Positions 35,097-44,494 are shown, numbered from the stretch's first letter. The stretch: 64,000 nt of DNA from Novosphingobium sp. (GCA_024236175.1 JACKKY010000001.1:1488001-1552000); one strand, 5' to 3'. Notes: generated by a model not told the origin, from the letters alone. Made by a program: numbers and translations.

Positions 35097-36380
35097 ATGA
35101 GCTTCCCCTGGGCAAACGAATACAAGCCTAGCCACCCCTTCATGCAATGGATGGACGAGAAGCTTCCGCTGCCTCGTTTCGTCTACAATGCGATCGGTGC
35201 CGGCTATCCCGTTCCGCGCAACATCAACTACTGGTGGAACTTCGGCGTTCTCGCGCTTGTCTGCCTCGCGCTGCAGATCGTGACCGGCATTGTCCTGGCG
35301 ATGCATTACGCACCGAATGCGCTGGTGGCGTTCGATTCGACCGAACACATCATGCGCGACGTGAACTGGGGCTGGCTGATGCGCTATGCGCACGCCAACG
35401 GCGCCTCGGCCTTCTTCGTGGTGATCTATATCCACATCTTCCGCGGCTTCTTCTACGGATCCTACAAGGCGCCGCGCGAAATGGTGTGGCTGCTGGGCGT
35501 CGTGATCTTCCTGCTGATGATGGCGACCGCCTTCATGGGCTACGTGCTTCCCTGGGGTCAGATGAGCTTCTGGGGCGCCAAGGTGATCACCGGCCTGTTC
35601 TCGGCGATCCCGATCGTCGGCGAGCCGCTGCAGCAGTGGCTGCTGGGCGGCTTCGCGCCGGACAATGCCGCGCTCAACCGCTTCTTCTCGCTGCACTACC
35701 TGTTGCCGTTCGTCATCGTCGGCGTGGTCGTGCTGCACATCTGGGCGCTGCATATCCCGGGTTCGTCCAACCCGACCGGCGTCGAAGTGAAGAGCGAGAG
35801 CGACACGGTTCCCTTCTATCCCTACTTCATCGCCAAGGACGGCTGGGCGCTGGGCGGCTTCCTGTTCCTCTATTGCGCGGTGCTGTTCTTCGCGCCGAAC
35901 TACCTGGGCCATCCGGACAACTACATTCCGGCCAACCCGATGAGCACGCCGGCGCACATCGTGCCCGAATGGTACTTCTGGCCGTTCTACGCGATCCTGC
36001 GCGCCTTCACCTTCGACTTCTTCTTCGTGCCGGCCAAGCTGATGGGCGTGCTCGCCATGTTCAGCGCCATCCTGCTGTGGTTCTTCCTGCCCTGGCTCGA
36101 CCGGTCACCGGTGCGTTCCGGCCACTACCGGCCGACCTTCCGCAAGTTCTTCTGGTTCGGGCTGATCCCGGCGATGGCGGTGCTGTTCTACTGCGGCGGC
36201 GCCCCGGCCGAAGAGCCCTATGTCATGCTGAGCCAGATCGCGACGGCCTATTACTTCCTCCACTTCCTCGTCGTCCTGCCGATCGTTTCCTCGGTCGAGC
36301 GTCCCGATCCCCTGCCCTTCTCGATCACCGAGGCGGTGCTGGGCAAGGACGAGAACGCCGCCCTGGAAGCGGCCGAGTGA
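35097..36380 (+). CDS. petB: Cytochrome b subunit of bc1 complex
   Basis: This 427-residue integral membrane protein carries hemes bL and bH and the Qo and Qi quinone sites. Heme-ligand pairs are the two His in RYAHANGASAFFVVIYIHIFRG and the two in HYLLPFVIVGVVVLHIWALH. The Qo-site PEWYFWPFYAIL is at about 287-298. Eight transmembrane helices can be traced, followed by a charged tail. It is the second gene of petABC, with a 30-bp gap before petC. Confidence 0.96.
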   Translation: MSFPWANEYKPSHPFMQWMDEKLPLPRFVYNAIGAGYPVPRNINYWWNFGVLALVCLALQIVTGIVLAMHYAPNALVAFDSTEHIMRDVNWGWLMRYAHANGASAFFVVIYIHIFRGFFYGSYKAPREMVWLLGVVIFLLMMATAFMGYVLPWGQMSFWGAKVITGLFSAIPIVGEPLQQWLLGGFAPDNAALNRFFSLHYLLPFVIVGVVVLHIWALHIPGSSNPTGVEVKSESDTVPFYPYFIAKDGWALGGFLFLYCAVLFFAPNYLGHPDNYIPANPMSTPAHIVPEWYFWPFYAILRAFTFDFFFVPAKLMGVLAMFSAILLWFFLPWLDRSPVRSGHYRPTFRKFFWFGLIPAMAVLFYCGGAPAEEPYVMLSQIATAYYFLHFLVVLPIVSSVERPDPLPFSITEAVLGKDENAALEAAE

Positions 36381-36410
36381 ATTGCAGCTAGACGGAAAGA
36401 GACGAAAGCC

Positions 36411-37247
36411 ATGATCCGCATCCTTTCTATCCTTGTCGGGCTGTTCTTCACTCTGGCCCTGGTCTGGTCCTTCGGGATCGGCGCCGTGAACTTTGCGAGC
36501 GAGGGCCTGCCTCACACCGCAGAGACCCGGTTCCACGAGCACCCCAAGCACCTGCATCTCGCCAGCGACGGGCCTTTCGGCAAGTTCGACAAGCAGCAGC
36601 TGCAGCGCGGTTTCCAGGTCTACAAGGAAGTGTGCGCTGCCTGTCATTCGCTGAACCACGTTGCGTTCCGCGACCTGTCGCAGCTGGGCTACAACGAGGA
36701 CGAGGTTAAGGCGATCGCCGCCGGCTTCCAGGTCCCGGGCGTCGATCCCAACACCGGCGAGGCGACCACGCGGGCGGGCATGCCGACCGACTATTTCCCC
36801 AAGCCCTTCGCGAACGACATCGCGGCGCGTGCGGCCAACAACAACGCCATTCCGCCCGACCTTTCGCTGATGGCGAAGGCGCGGCATGACGGGGCGGCGT
36901 ACGTCTATTCGCTGCTGACCGGTTACCAGGACCAGCCTGCCGAACTGCTGAAGGATTTCCCCGAAGCCAAGACCGGCCCGGGCCTGCACTACAACCCCTA
37001 TTTCGCCAATCTCAACCTGGCGATGGCGCCGCCGCTGACCGGCGAGGGCCAGGTCGAATACAGCGACGGCACCAAGTCGTCGGTGGACCAGATGTCCCAG
37101 GACGTCGCGGCATTCCTCGTCTGGACCGCAGAGCCGACGCTCGAGAAGCGCAAGCAGACCGGCTGGCCGGTGCTCGGCTTCCTGCTGTTCCTCACAGTGC
37201 TCGGCTACATGGCCTATCGCAACGTCTGGGCCGACAAGAAGCACTAA
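36411..37247 (+). CDS. petC: Cytochrome c1 subunit of bc1 complex
   Basis: This 278-residue protein has an N-terminal signal/anchor (ILSILVGLFFTLALVWSFG). The covalent heme site CAACH lies at 75-79 within FQVYKEVCAACHSLNHVAFRDLSQLGY, and the proposed methionine-bearing region contains AGMPTDYFPKPFAN. A C-terminal transmembrane helix (VLGFLLFLTVLGYMAYRNVW) anchors it in the membrane. It passes electrons from the Rieske protein to soluble cytochrome c. It ends the pet operon, just before a strong terminator hairpin. Confidence 0.95.
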   Translation: MIRILSILVGLFFTLALVWSFGIGAVNFASEGLPHTAETRFHEHPKHLHLASDGPFGKFDKQQLQRGFQVYKEVCAACHSLNHVAFRDLSQLGYNEDEVKAIAAGFQVPGVDPNTGEATTRAGMPTDYFPKPFANDIAARAANNNAIPPDLSLMAKARHDGAAYVYSLLTGYQDQPAELLKDFPEAKTGPGLHYNPYFANLNLAMAPPLTGEGQVEYSDGTKSSVDQMSQDVAAFLVWTAEPTLEKRKQTGWPVLGFLLFLTVLGYMAYRNVWADKKH

Positions 37248-37289
37248 GGCCGGACGATACCCGGACCGGCTGCCATACTGCCAATCGAG

Positions 37290-37327
37290 CGCCCCTCCAT
37301 CCAGCGGATCGGAGGGGCGTTTGCTTT
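37290..37327 (+). terminator. Rho-independent terminator after petC
   Basis: CGCCCCTCC (37290-37298) pairs with GGAGGGGCG (37311-37319) to form a 9-bp GC-rich stem around a 12-nt loop. A T-rich run (TTTGCTTT) follows. It ends the pet operon and stops only 12 bases before the apt start codon. Confidence 0.8.
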
Positions 37328-37339
37328 AGGGGTGATGCG

Positions 37340-37876
<537 letters not shown>

Positions 37877-37915
37877 ACGCGACCGACGTCACGGCATCAC
37901 GTCCGGCCCGAACAT

Positions 37916-37946
37916 AAAAAGGGGGCCTGTCCGGAGACAGACCCCC
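37916..37946 (-). terminator. Rho-independent terminator after the luxC-like gene
   Basis: On the minus strand GGGGG-T-CTGTC pairs with GACAG-G-CCCCC (one T/G-type exception in an 11-bp stem, four-base loop) and five T follow at 37920-37916. It lies 39 bases past the stop of the LuxC-like gene. Confidence 0.75.
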
Positions 37947-37984
37947 ATGATGGCCTACCCTCTAACGGGGCGATTCAGGCATCC

Positions 37985-39460
37985 TCAGGCCAACATCTTC
38001 ACGTCCTCGCCGGCTTCCCACAGGGTCGGGCGGCCCGGCAGGGGCTGCTCGGAGACAATCCATTTCACGATCCGCCGCATCGGCTCGATGCCGTCCTGCG
38101 GCCCGACGAGCCCGGCGCCGTTGAAGGCATAGCCCAGCTCGACGAAACGCTGGCCGCCGTGCAGCGCGCCCTTGTGCCGCACCGTTTCCCAGAGGTTTTC
38201 CGGCCACACGCCAACCGTCTGGGTATAGGCGTCGACCACGTCGAGCACCTCGTCGAGCGTGTCGACCGGGATCATGTTGATCGTACGGTCCGCCATATAT
38301 TCCCAGAAGTCGACCCGGTCCGAAGTGTGCGAGACGAGGATCGCGCCCTCGCCTTCCTGGCCGCCGATCACGGTGTAGAAATCGTCGGACAGGCGCAGCG
38401 TGTCGACCCACTGCTTCAGCTGCGGATCGTAACGCTTCGGCTTGGTGGTCACGACTTCGGGCAGGCGCAGCATCGCTTCGTAGGTCTTCTGGCCGAGCTG
38501 CTGGAGCTTTTCGATCTCGTCGTCGTCCGTGCCGCACATCACATAGACCAGGCGACTGGCCGAGCAGGCGGTCTGGTTGCCGGTGGCGAAGTCGCAGGCG
38601 ATGCGGTTCGCCGCTTCCTCCATCAGTTCCTCGCTCTCGATCGCCTCGGGGCCGACGATGCTGGCGGACCGCTTGGGATCGAGGCTGATCAGTTCGACGC
38701 CCGGCTGGATGTACTTGGTGACATGCTTGACCGAGGCGAAGCCGCCCCAGGCACAGATCTTCTCGATGTTGTGCGGCTGGTAAATCTGCGATTCCAGGGC
38801 CTCGTCGCCGCCGCGCCAATAGGCCACCGCGACGTGCTTCGTGACGGGGTGGTCGGGCGCCATGTCGACCATGGTCCGGGCGATCGCGCCGGTGGTGAAG
38901 GGATCGTTCGATGGCACCTTGATGATCGTGTCGCCGCGCGTCACCGCGCCGCGGATGATCGTCAGCGCACCGAGCACCGGGCCGTTGCCGGCGACGATGT
39001 GGAGCGAACGCGCGCCATAGGCGCGGATGCCGACTTTCGAGCCGTTGATCTCGTTCTCCACCCAGCCTTCCAGGTGGTCGACGCCGATGGTGAAATCCAC
39101 CATGTCGCGAATGCGGTTCTTGTCGAACATGTACGGGAGATCGTGGAAGAAGCTGTCCATGATCGGCTTGGTGGTCGGCGCCGTGTCATAGGAATATTCC
39201 AGCGCTTCCTGCAGGTAGGGGTTGTTCTCCAGCCTGCAGCGCTCACCCAGTTCGGCGAGATAGTCGAGGATGTCATCGAGCGAGAGCTCATACAGGTCCT
39301 CCATCAGCCGTGGGCTGGCGATGGGGATCTGGCTCGCGATCTTGTGCGGATCGGGCGCAAGGAACGTGATGTCTCCGCCGCGCCCGCCGAATTCGATCAG
39401 GTCCGTTTCAATCACCTTGCCGCGCAGCACGGCATAGGAAATGGGTCGCTTGGCCATCAT
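37985..39460 (-). CDS. LuxC-like acyl-CoA/acyl-protein reductase
   Basis: This 491-residue protein of the LuxC family reduces an activated acyl group to an aldehyde with NADPH. It has an aldehyde-dehydrogenase-like layout: GNGPVLGALTIIRGAVTRGDTIIKVPSNDPFTTGA for cofactor binding at about 158-192, and the nucleophile region GNQTACSASRLVYVM with the likely catalytic Cys299. It is the second gene after the LuxE-like gene (99-bp gap), and the terminator at 37916-37946 ends the pair. Outside luminous bacteria such pairs act on fatty or other carboxylic acids; the substrate here is unknown. GGAGAA upstream supports this start. Confidence 0.83.
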   Translation of the reverse strand: MMAKRPISYAVLRGKVIETDLIEFGGRGGDITFLAPDPHKIASQIPIASPRLMEDLYELSLDDILDYLAELGERCRLENNPYLQEALEYSYDTAPTTKPIMDSFFHDLPYMFDKNRIRDMVDFTIGVDHLEGWVENEINGSKVGIRAYGARSLHIVAGNGPVLGALTIIRGAVTRGDTIIKVPSNDPFTTGAIARTMVDMAPDHPVTKHVAVAYWRGGDEALESQIYQPHNIEKICAWGGFASVKHVTKYIQPGVELISLDPKRSASIVGPEAIESEELMEEAANRIACDFATGNQTACSASRLVYVMCGTDDDEIEKLQQLGQKTYEAMLRLPEVVTTKPKRYDPQLKQWVDTLRLSDDFYTVIGGQEGEGAILVSHTSDRVDFWEYMADRTINMIPVDTLDEVLDVVDAYTQTVGVWPENLWETVRHKGALHGGQRFVELGYAFNGAGLVGPQDGIEPMRRIVKWIVSEQPLPGRPTLWEAGEDVKMLA

Positions 39461-39559
39461 GGCATTTCTCCGTTCTAAATCATCGCTGCCGTCGAGGGGG
39501 CTTCGGCAAGGCCGTCGGCTCCTCGCGACAAGCGGAAAGCAATCCTGACCCCGGGCCGG

Positions 39560-41008
39560 TCAGCCGATCCCGGTCAGGAAGTCCATGGCTTCCGCCTGCG
39601 CGCCGGGCGTGGCGGCGCAGGTGATCTTGTCGTCCGCCTCGTTGTTGACTTCGCTGACCCGGTTGATCTTCTTCTCGAAGGCCGGGGTCTTGCGTCCGCA
39701 TTCGCACTGATGATCCCAGTCGACCGTCACGAGGTCGCCGGTGACGAGCCCGCCCCAGCACGAATCCGCGGTCATGTCGAAGAAGGACGCGCGGCCGGTC
39801 TGCTTGCCCTTGCGCGGCAGGGGACGCCCGGTCTCCAGATCGAGCAGGTACGTCGTCATGAAAGGAAGCATGTGGTAGCGATCGTGTTCGCACTGCACCG
39901 AGAAGTGGTTCATCTCGGTCATGCCGTAGGACGAGATCATGCGGGGTGTGTTGAAGAAGCCGCACACCACCTCCTCGAGGTCGTCCGGTAGCGGCACGCC
40001 CTTGGCCCCGCCGCCGCCCATGAACACCGAACCCGGCGCGAAATCGCAGGTCAGGCCTTCGTCGAGGCCGCGCTTGGCCACGGAATACAGCAGGTTGGAC
40101 GTGCTCATCACGAAGACGCGCTCGCCTTTCAGCTCCTTGATCATGCGCGTGATGAACGCGAGCTGCTGGGCCGGCATGTCCTTTTGGGACTGCTCCCATT
40201 CCGCGCGGCGCGCCAGCAAGGATTCGGGGACGTCGACCTTGCTGATGTCGCCTTGCGCCTGCGCCACGCGCAGGCGCGCGGCCAGCCACATGAGGTCCTG
40301 GCTCAGCTTGAAGTCGAAGCAATAGTGCCAGTAATCGGGATCGCCCTTGCCGAACACCTCGCAGGAATATTTGCCGAACCCGCCCATGGAGGCGTGGCCG
40401 TCCCGGTAGAGCGGGATGATCGCGTGGATCTTGTCGTCGATATCGCTCGGCTTGACCGGTTCTCCGAATTTCTGGACCAGCTGGACCCGCTGGCCCATCA
40501 TCGCGATCCGGTAGTCCTTTTTCGACTTGGGATAGAATGAACAGGTCCCGCTCGAGCCCGACGAGGCGCCGACATCCAGCGGCGTTTCGTCACGCAGCTT
40601 GGTCAGCCAGCTGTCGATCGAATCGCAGTCGGAAACGTCGACTTCTTCCGGATGATAGCGGGTCAGCTTGCTCAGCCACTGGTTGAGCTTTCCGAACTTC
40701 TGCTTGGACAGCAGCGAGACCGGATAGGATTTGTAGATATCGTGCGGAAAGAGCAGCGGGGCCATGTCGTCGAGGCTGCCGATCGCATCGATATTCTGGC
40801 TGTCCGCCAGTTTCGCCAGCATCTGGACCTGATCGCGCCGTTCCGCCAGCCGCATGTTCATCGCGGTGAGCTGCACTGCCTCGACTTCTTCGCGAGGCAT
40901 CGAATGAAGCTTCGTATTGTCGTAGCCGAAATGCTCGAAAGGATCGTTCATCCACTTTTCGGCTTCGCGCTCGAGCGTCGTGTCTTTCGGGGGTGCGGCG
41001 GTCGCCAT
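39560..41008 (-). CDS. LuxE-like acyl-activating (acyl-protein synthetase) protein
   Basis: This 482-residue adenylate-forming enzyme of the LuxE type activates a carboxylate with ATP and passes it to a partner thiol. The phosphate-binding loop ASSGSSGTCSFYPKSKK lies at about 148-164, the adenylate motif MISSYGMTEMNHFSVQCEH further on, and GGLVTGDLVTVDWDHQCECGRKTPAFEK contains the C-terminal lid. It probably feeds the LuxC-like reductase encoded next, giving a two-enzyme carboxylate-to-aldehyde route. There is no LuxD-type thioesterase or luciferase gene beside it. The start is the ATG at 41008 with GGAGAGAAAGC before it; the 160-bp region to the TetR gene holds a palindrome. Confidence 0.8.
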   Translation of the reverse strand: MATAAPPKDTTLEREAEKWMNDPFEHFGYDNTKLHSMPREEVEAVQLTAMNMRLAERRDQVQMLAKLADSQNIDAIGSLDDMAPLLFPHDIYKSYPVSLLSKQKFGKLNQWLSKLTRYHPEEVDVSDCDSIDSWLTKLRDETPLDVGASSGSSGTCSFYPKSKKDYRIAMMGQRVQLVQKFGEPVKPSDIDDKIHAIIPLYRDGHASMGGFGKYSCEVFGKGDPDYWHYCFDFKLSQDLMWLAARLRVAQAQGDISKVDVPESLLARRAEWEQSQKDMPAQQLAFITRMIKELKGERVFVMSTSNLLYSVAKRGLDEGLTCDFAPGSVFMGGGGAKGVPLPDDLEEVVCGFFNTPRMISSYGMTEMNHFSVQCEHDRYHMLPFMTTYLLDLETGRPLPRKGKQTGRASFFDMTADSCWGGLVTGDLVTVDWDHQCECGRKTPAFEKKINRVSEVNNEADDKITCAATPGAQAEAMDFLTGIG

Positions 41009-41087
41009 GCTTTCTCTCCGTTGATTCGCGCGGCCGGATTCGCGCCGTCCGCCCGATTCGGACAATGAGCCGGTTGGCGGGTAAAAT

Positions 41088-41101
41088 CAACCAAATGGTT
41101 G
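41088..41101. promoter_or_regulatory. Palindromic candidate operator between the luxE-like and tetR genes
   Basis: CAACCA and TGGTTG form a perfect 6-bp inverted repeat around AA. It lies 80 bases before the luxE-like start and 68 bases before the TetR start. This is the position expected for a TetR-family autoregulatory site controlling both directions. Confidence 0.55.
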
Positions 41102-41168
41102 GTTGTCATCTCCGGCTGCTGTTGCTAGCTCATCGCCGGATTACTCGAGAAGTGGGAAGCGCAGCATC

Positions 41169-41858
41169 GTGGCGACCGTGGCCAAATCACGCAAAGGAAA
41201 GGACGGAGCGGGAAAACCGCGTCGCGCCTATCTCCCCGCGGCAGAGCGGCGAAAGCTCATCATTGCCGCCGCGCAGCAGGTCTTCGCCCGTTCGAACCTT
41301 CAGGGCGCGCGCACCCGCGAGATCGCCAAGGAAGCGCAGGTCAACCAGGCAACCATTTTCGAGCATTTCGAGTCGAAGGAAGAACTCTTCCAGGAAGCGG
41401 TGGTGAAGCCGCTGATCGACGCGATGCGCGGAATGCATGAACGCGTCGAAGTATACGAAACCGCCGCTTCGCCCGACGAGATGGCGTCGCTGGCGCTGAC
41501 TTCGGCGCGCCGGCATGTCTGCGATATCCTGACGATCTTTCCGCTCCTGACCGCCGCCCTGTTCAGCGACCCCGAACTCGGCCGCCGCCTCTATCGCGAG
41601 CAGATCGCGCCGCTGATCCGCGAGCGCGGCGAGGTGCTGGAAGGCGTCTCGCGCGAAGGCCTGGATCTCGATTTCATCGGGCTGGCCAATTTCGGCATGC
41701 TCTTCGCCATCGCGCTCGACCGGTATTTCGGCGAGTCCGAAGGCGAAGTCGACATTGACCACCTCGCAAGACAGTTCACCCGCATGTCGACCGGCGGTTT
41801 CGCCCGGGACAAGGCGGGCAAGGCCATAAGGGAGAGTATGGATGGCTCTGCAACTTGA
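41169..41858 (+). CDS. TetR-family regulator
   Basis: This 229-residue protein has an N-terminal helix-turn-helix with the TetR pattern ERRKLIIAAAQQVFARSNLQGARTREIAKEAQVNQATIFEHFESKEELFQEAV, where VNQATIFEHFESKEEL holds the recognition and first core helices. The C-terminal two-thirds is helical ligand-binding and dimerisation domain. I chose the GTG at 41169; nothing upstream looks better. It is divergent from the LuxE/LuxC pair and overlaps the aldo-keto reductase gene by 17 bp, so it probably controls all of them, perhaps answering to an acyl or aldehyde effector. Confidence 0.85.
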   Translation: MATVAKSRKGKDGAGKPRRAYLPAAERRKLIIAAAQQVFARSNLQGARTREIAKEAQVNQATIFEHFESKEELFQEAVVKPLIDAMRGMHERVEVYETAASPDEMASLALTSARRHVCDILTIFPLLTAALFSDPELGRRLYREQIAPLIRERGEVLEGVSREGLDLDFIGLANFGMLFAIALDRYFGESEGEVDIDHLARQFTRMSTGGFARDKAGKAIRESMDGSAT

Positions 41859-42906
41859 CGATTATCGCCTGCTCGGCCGTTCCGGCCTGCGGGTTTCACC
41901 TCTGGCGCTGGGCACGATGACCTTTCGCGTCGGACCGGGCAGCTGGGGCAGCTCCGACGAGGAAGCGAAGCAGATGGTCGACATGTATATCGACCGGGGC
42001 GGCAACTTCATCGATACCGCCAATTTCTACGGCCAGATGGGCCAGTCGGAAGTCCTGACCGGCGAGCTGGTGAAAGGCCGGCGCGACCAGGTCGTCATCT
42101 CCACCAAATATTCGCTCACCACGCGGCCGGGCGACCCCAATGCGGCGGGCAACCACCGCAAGAACATGGTCCTCTCGGTCGAGGACAGCCTCAAGCGGAT
42201 GGGCACCGACTACATCGACCTGCTCTACCTGCACATGTGGGACTTCCGCACGCCGGTCGACGAGATCCTGCGCAGCTTCGACGACCTCGTCCGCTCGGGC
42301 AAGGTGCTCTACATCGGCTTGTCCGATACGCCGGCGTGGCAGGCCTCGCGCATGCAGGCGATCGCCGAGCTGCGGGGCTGGACCCAGTTCTGCGCCCTGC
42401 AGATCTCCTACAGTCTGGTCGAGCGCACCGTCGAGCGCGAGATGATCCCGATGGCCAAGGAAATGGGGCTCGGCGTTTCGCCGTGGGCACCGCTCGGCCA
42501 GGGCATACTCACCGGCAAATACACCCGCGACGACCTCGTGCCGGGCGACATGAGCGACATCAGCTCGCGCAAGGCGATCAACGCCGCCACCGGCAAGCTG
42601 ACCGAGCGCAATCTCGACATCGCCGATGCCGCCGTTGCGGTCGCGAAGGAAATCGGCTGCACCCCGGCCCAGCTCGCCGTCGCCTGGACGCTGGCGAACC
42701 CGGCGGTCTGCTCGCCCGTCGTCGGCGTGCGCACGCCTGCCCAGCTCGAGGACAATCTCGGCGCGCTCGATGTCGAACTGGGCGAGGAACACCTTGCCCG
42801 CCTGGACGAGGTCAGCGCAGTGCCGCCGGTCTTCCCGATCGACGTGCTCAAGTCGCCCGCCGAAGGCATGATGTTCGGCAACGTCAAGGTCGAGGAGCGC
42901 GACTGA
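41842..42906 (+). CDS. Aldo/keto reductase
   Basis: This 354-residue NAD(P)H-dependent TIM-barrel oxidoreductase carries the AKR catalytic residues: Asp in FIDTANFYG with the catalytic Tyr, Lys in VISTKYSL, and His in LLYLHMWD. The cofactor-binding C-terminus is recognisable in SPWAPLGQGILTGKYT and VVGVRTPAQLEDNLGAL. Its N-terminus overlaps the TetR gene. In this neighbourhood it could reduce the aldehydes made by the LuxC/LuxE pair, an inference from context only. Confidence 0.9.
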   Translation: MALQLDDYRLLGRSGLRVSPLALGTMTFRVGPGSWGSSDEEAKQMVDMYIDRGGNFIDTANFYGQMGQSEVLTGELVKGRRDQVVISTKYSLTTRPGDPNAAGNHRKNMVLSVEDSLKRMGTDYIDLLYLHMWDFRTPVDEILRSFDDLVRSGKVLYIGLSDTPAWQASRMQAIAELRGWTQFCALQISYSLVERTVEREMIPMAKEMGLGVSPWAPLGQGILTGKYTRDDLVPGDMSDISSRKAINAATGKLTERNLDIADAAVAVAKEIGCTPAQLAVAWTLANPAVCSPVVGVRTPAQLEDNLGALDVELGEEHLARLDEVSAVPPVFPIDVLKSPAEGMMFGNVKVEERD

Positions 42907-42916
42907 CCCGCGGCGG

Positions 42917-43375
42917 CTAGACCGTCGCGGTTGCCTTGAACATGGTGAATGTGCGCGAAGCGAACAGCCAGCGCCCTTCCACTCGGACGAAGCTGTCGTG
43001 ATACTCGCCGAGAACCTTGTGCCCGGTGCCGTAGATCTGCCCTTCCATCACGCAATTGCCCGAGGCGGTGTCGCCGTCGATCTCGATGGACAGATTGTGG
43101 ATCAGCGGCACGGGATGCGGCTGGCCCTTGCCCTGCGTCATATACTCGTCGATCTGCTCGCGCCCTTCTATCCGCGAGCGGACGGAGAATTCCTCGCTGT
43201 CCGGATGGCCGTCTCGCACTTCGAAGAAGGCATCGCGCGCGAACAGCGATGCGACCTGTTCGGACTGGTCGCGGCGAATAAACCGCGCATAGCCATGCAC
43301 CAGATCGGCGATCTCGATATGCGATTCGGTGCGGTCGAGCCGCTCCTCGACAGTCAGTTGGGTACGGCCGGCCAT
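42917..43375 (-). CDS. SnoaL-like/NTF2-fold protein
   Basis: This 152-residue protein has an N-terminal helix (LDRTESHIEIADLVHGYARFIRRDQSEQVASLFARDAFFEV) and strands GNCVMEGQIYGTGHKVLGEYHDSFVRVEGRWLFASRTF, the usual NTF2-like cone. The His/Asp pattern typical of SnoaL cyclases and ketosteroid-isomerase-like enzymes is partly visible, but the reaction is unknown. AAGGAGAG lies before the ATG at 43375. It is the last gene of the minus-strand SDR operon. Confidence 0.78.
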   Translation of the reverse strand: MAGRTQLTVEERLDRTESHIEIADLVHGYARFIRRDQSEQVASLFARDAFFEVRDGHPDSEEFSVRSRIEGREQIDEYMTQGKGQPHPVPLIHNLSIEIDGDTASGNCVMEGQIYGTGHKVLGEYHDSFVRVEGRWLFASRTFTMFKATATV

Positions 43376-43445
43376 GGCGATGCTCTCCTTGCGTTTCCGC
43401 CTAGACAGCAAAGCCGGCCGCTCCTTGCAAGCCGGGATATCGCGT

Positions 43446-43799
43446 TCAGGCGACGGCGTCCGCGGGCGAGCGGGTGATGCGCATATACTGCCGCATCCGC
43501 GAGTGACGTTCCTCGTCCGGCCCCTGGATTTCGACGGCGAGCGCGACGTGGGCGAAGCTCAGGCACAGATCGAGCAGCCGCTTCTCGGAAGCATCCAGCG
43601 CATCGAGCGGCTTCTTGTCGAGCAGGTCGAGCGCGGGCGCGACGAGATCCTTCGCCGCTTCGTAAAAGGCGGAGCGTTCCTCGCCGGTGATGTCGGACCG
43701 CAGCTCGGCGCGATTGGCGGTGCCGGAAATCGAGAACCGTTCGACGAACGGCTCGAGCGTTTCGAAGCCTGCCGGAAGCGAGGAAGTCATGGCATCCAT
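43446..43799 (-). CDS. Small helical protein of unknown function
   Basis: This is a 117-residue acidic, helix-rich protein with no motif I recognise. The middle (FYEAAKDLVAPALDLLDKKPLDALDASEKRLLDLCLSFAHVALAVEIQ) is a run of amphipathic helices. It stands between the TetR gene and the SnoaL-like gene in the same orientation, 70-85 bp from each, so it is likely part of the SDR operon. A start at the internal MTSSLPA is possible. Confidence 0.55.
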   Translation of the reverse strand: MDAMTSSLPAGFETLEPFVERFSISGTANRAELRSDITGEERSAFYEAAKDLVAPALDLLDKKPLDALDASEKRLLDLCLSFAHVALAVEIQGPDEERHSRMRQYMRITRSPADAVA

Positions 43800-43884
43800 C
43801 CTTGTCTCAATGTTAGAGCCGGTTTAGCTGCGGCCCCTGTCTTTTTCAACACATGTGTTGCAGGAATCGGCGAGTGCGCCCTCG

Positions 43885-44478
43885 CTAGAGTTCCAGGCCG
43901 TCGCGAGTCATGATCCGCCGATGCTCCTTGAGGAAGCGTTCGACAGTCTCGTCGACCGACGCGCCTTGCGATACGCTGTTGGCGAAGACCCGGGCGCCGA
44001 TGATCGCGCCGGCCAGCATCATCACGCAATAGACTTCGGCGTCCACTTCCTCATCCGGCTGCTGCTCGGCGAACAGGCCGCGGACCCCTTCGACCAGCCC
44101 GTCCCAGCGCGGATAGCTGTCGCGGATGTCGTCGCCGGAGACGAAATCGTCGATCCAGAGCTTGATGAGTTCCGGATTCTCGAGGACGAAACGGGTGATG
44201 TTGCCGGCGCGCTCGGGAGCCGGCACGTCCATGTCCATGCCCTTGGCCAGTTCCGAAGAGGCCCAGTCGGTGACCGCGTCGAGCAGCGCGTCGCGGCTGT
44301 CGAAATGGTAATAGACGGTGGTCCGGTTGATCCCCATCTCACGGGCGAGGGCCGCTATCGAAAGGGCGCCGGCGCCGTTTTCGGAAATCATCCGAACGGC
44401 CGTTTCGATCATTTCGCGGTGAGTGTCCTCGAAGCCCCGGTTGCGCCGGGGTTCACGGCGGCTGCGAATTGCGTCCAT
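43885..44478 (-). CDS. TetR-family regulator of the SDR operon
   Basis: This 197-residue protein has the TetR helix-turn-helix MIETAVRMISENGAGALSIAALAREMGINRTTVYYHFDSRDALLDAV, preceded by a short arginine-rich arm. The ligand-binding domain is helical. I chose the ATG at 44478 over the GTG just before it. It is embedded in a run of three SDR genes (13 bp after the third) and two small downstream genes. It may act on the palindrome at 46927-46941 before the first SDR gene. Confidence 0.85.
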   Translation of the reverse strand: MDAIRSRREPRRNRGFEDTHREMIETAVRMISENGAGALSIAALAREMGINRTTVYYHFDSRDALLDAVTDWASSELAKGMDMDVPAPERAGNITRFVLENPELIKLWIDDFVSGDDIRDSYPRWDGLVEGVRGLFAEQQPDEEVDAEVYCVMMLAGAIIGARVFANSVSQGASVDETVERFLKEHRRIMTRDGLEL

Positions 44479-44494
44479 CACGCCCCCTTAGCCC

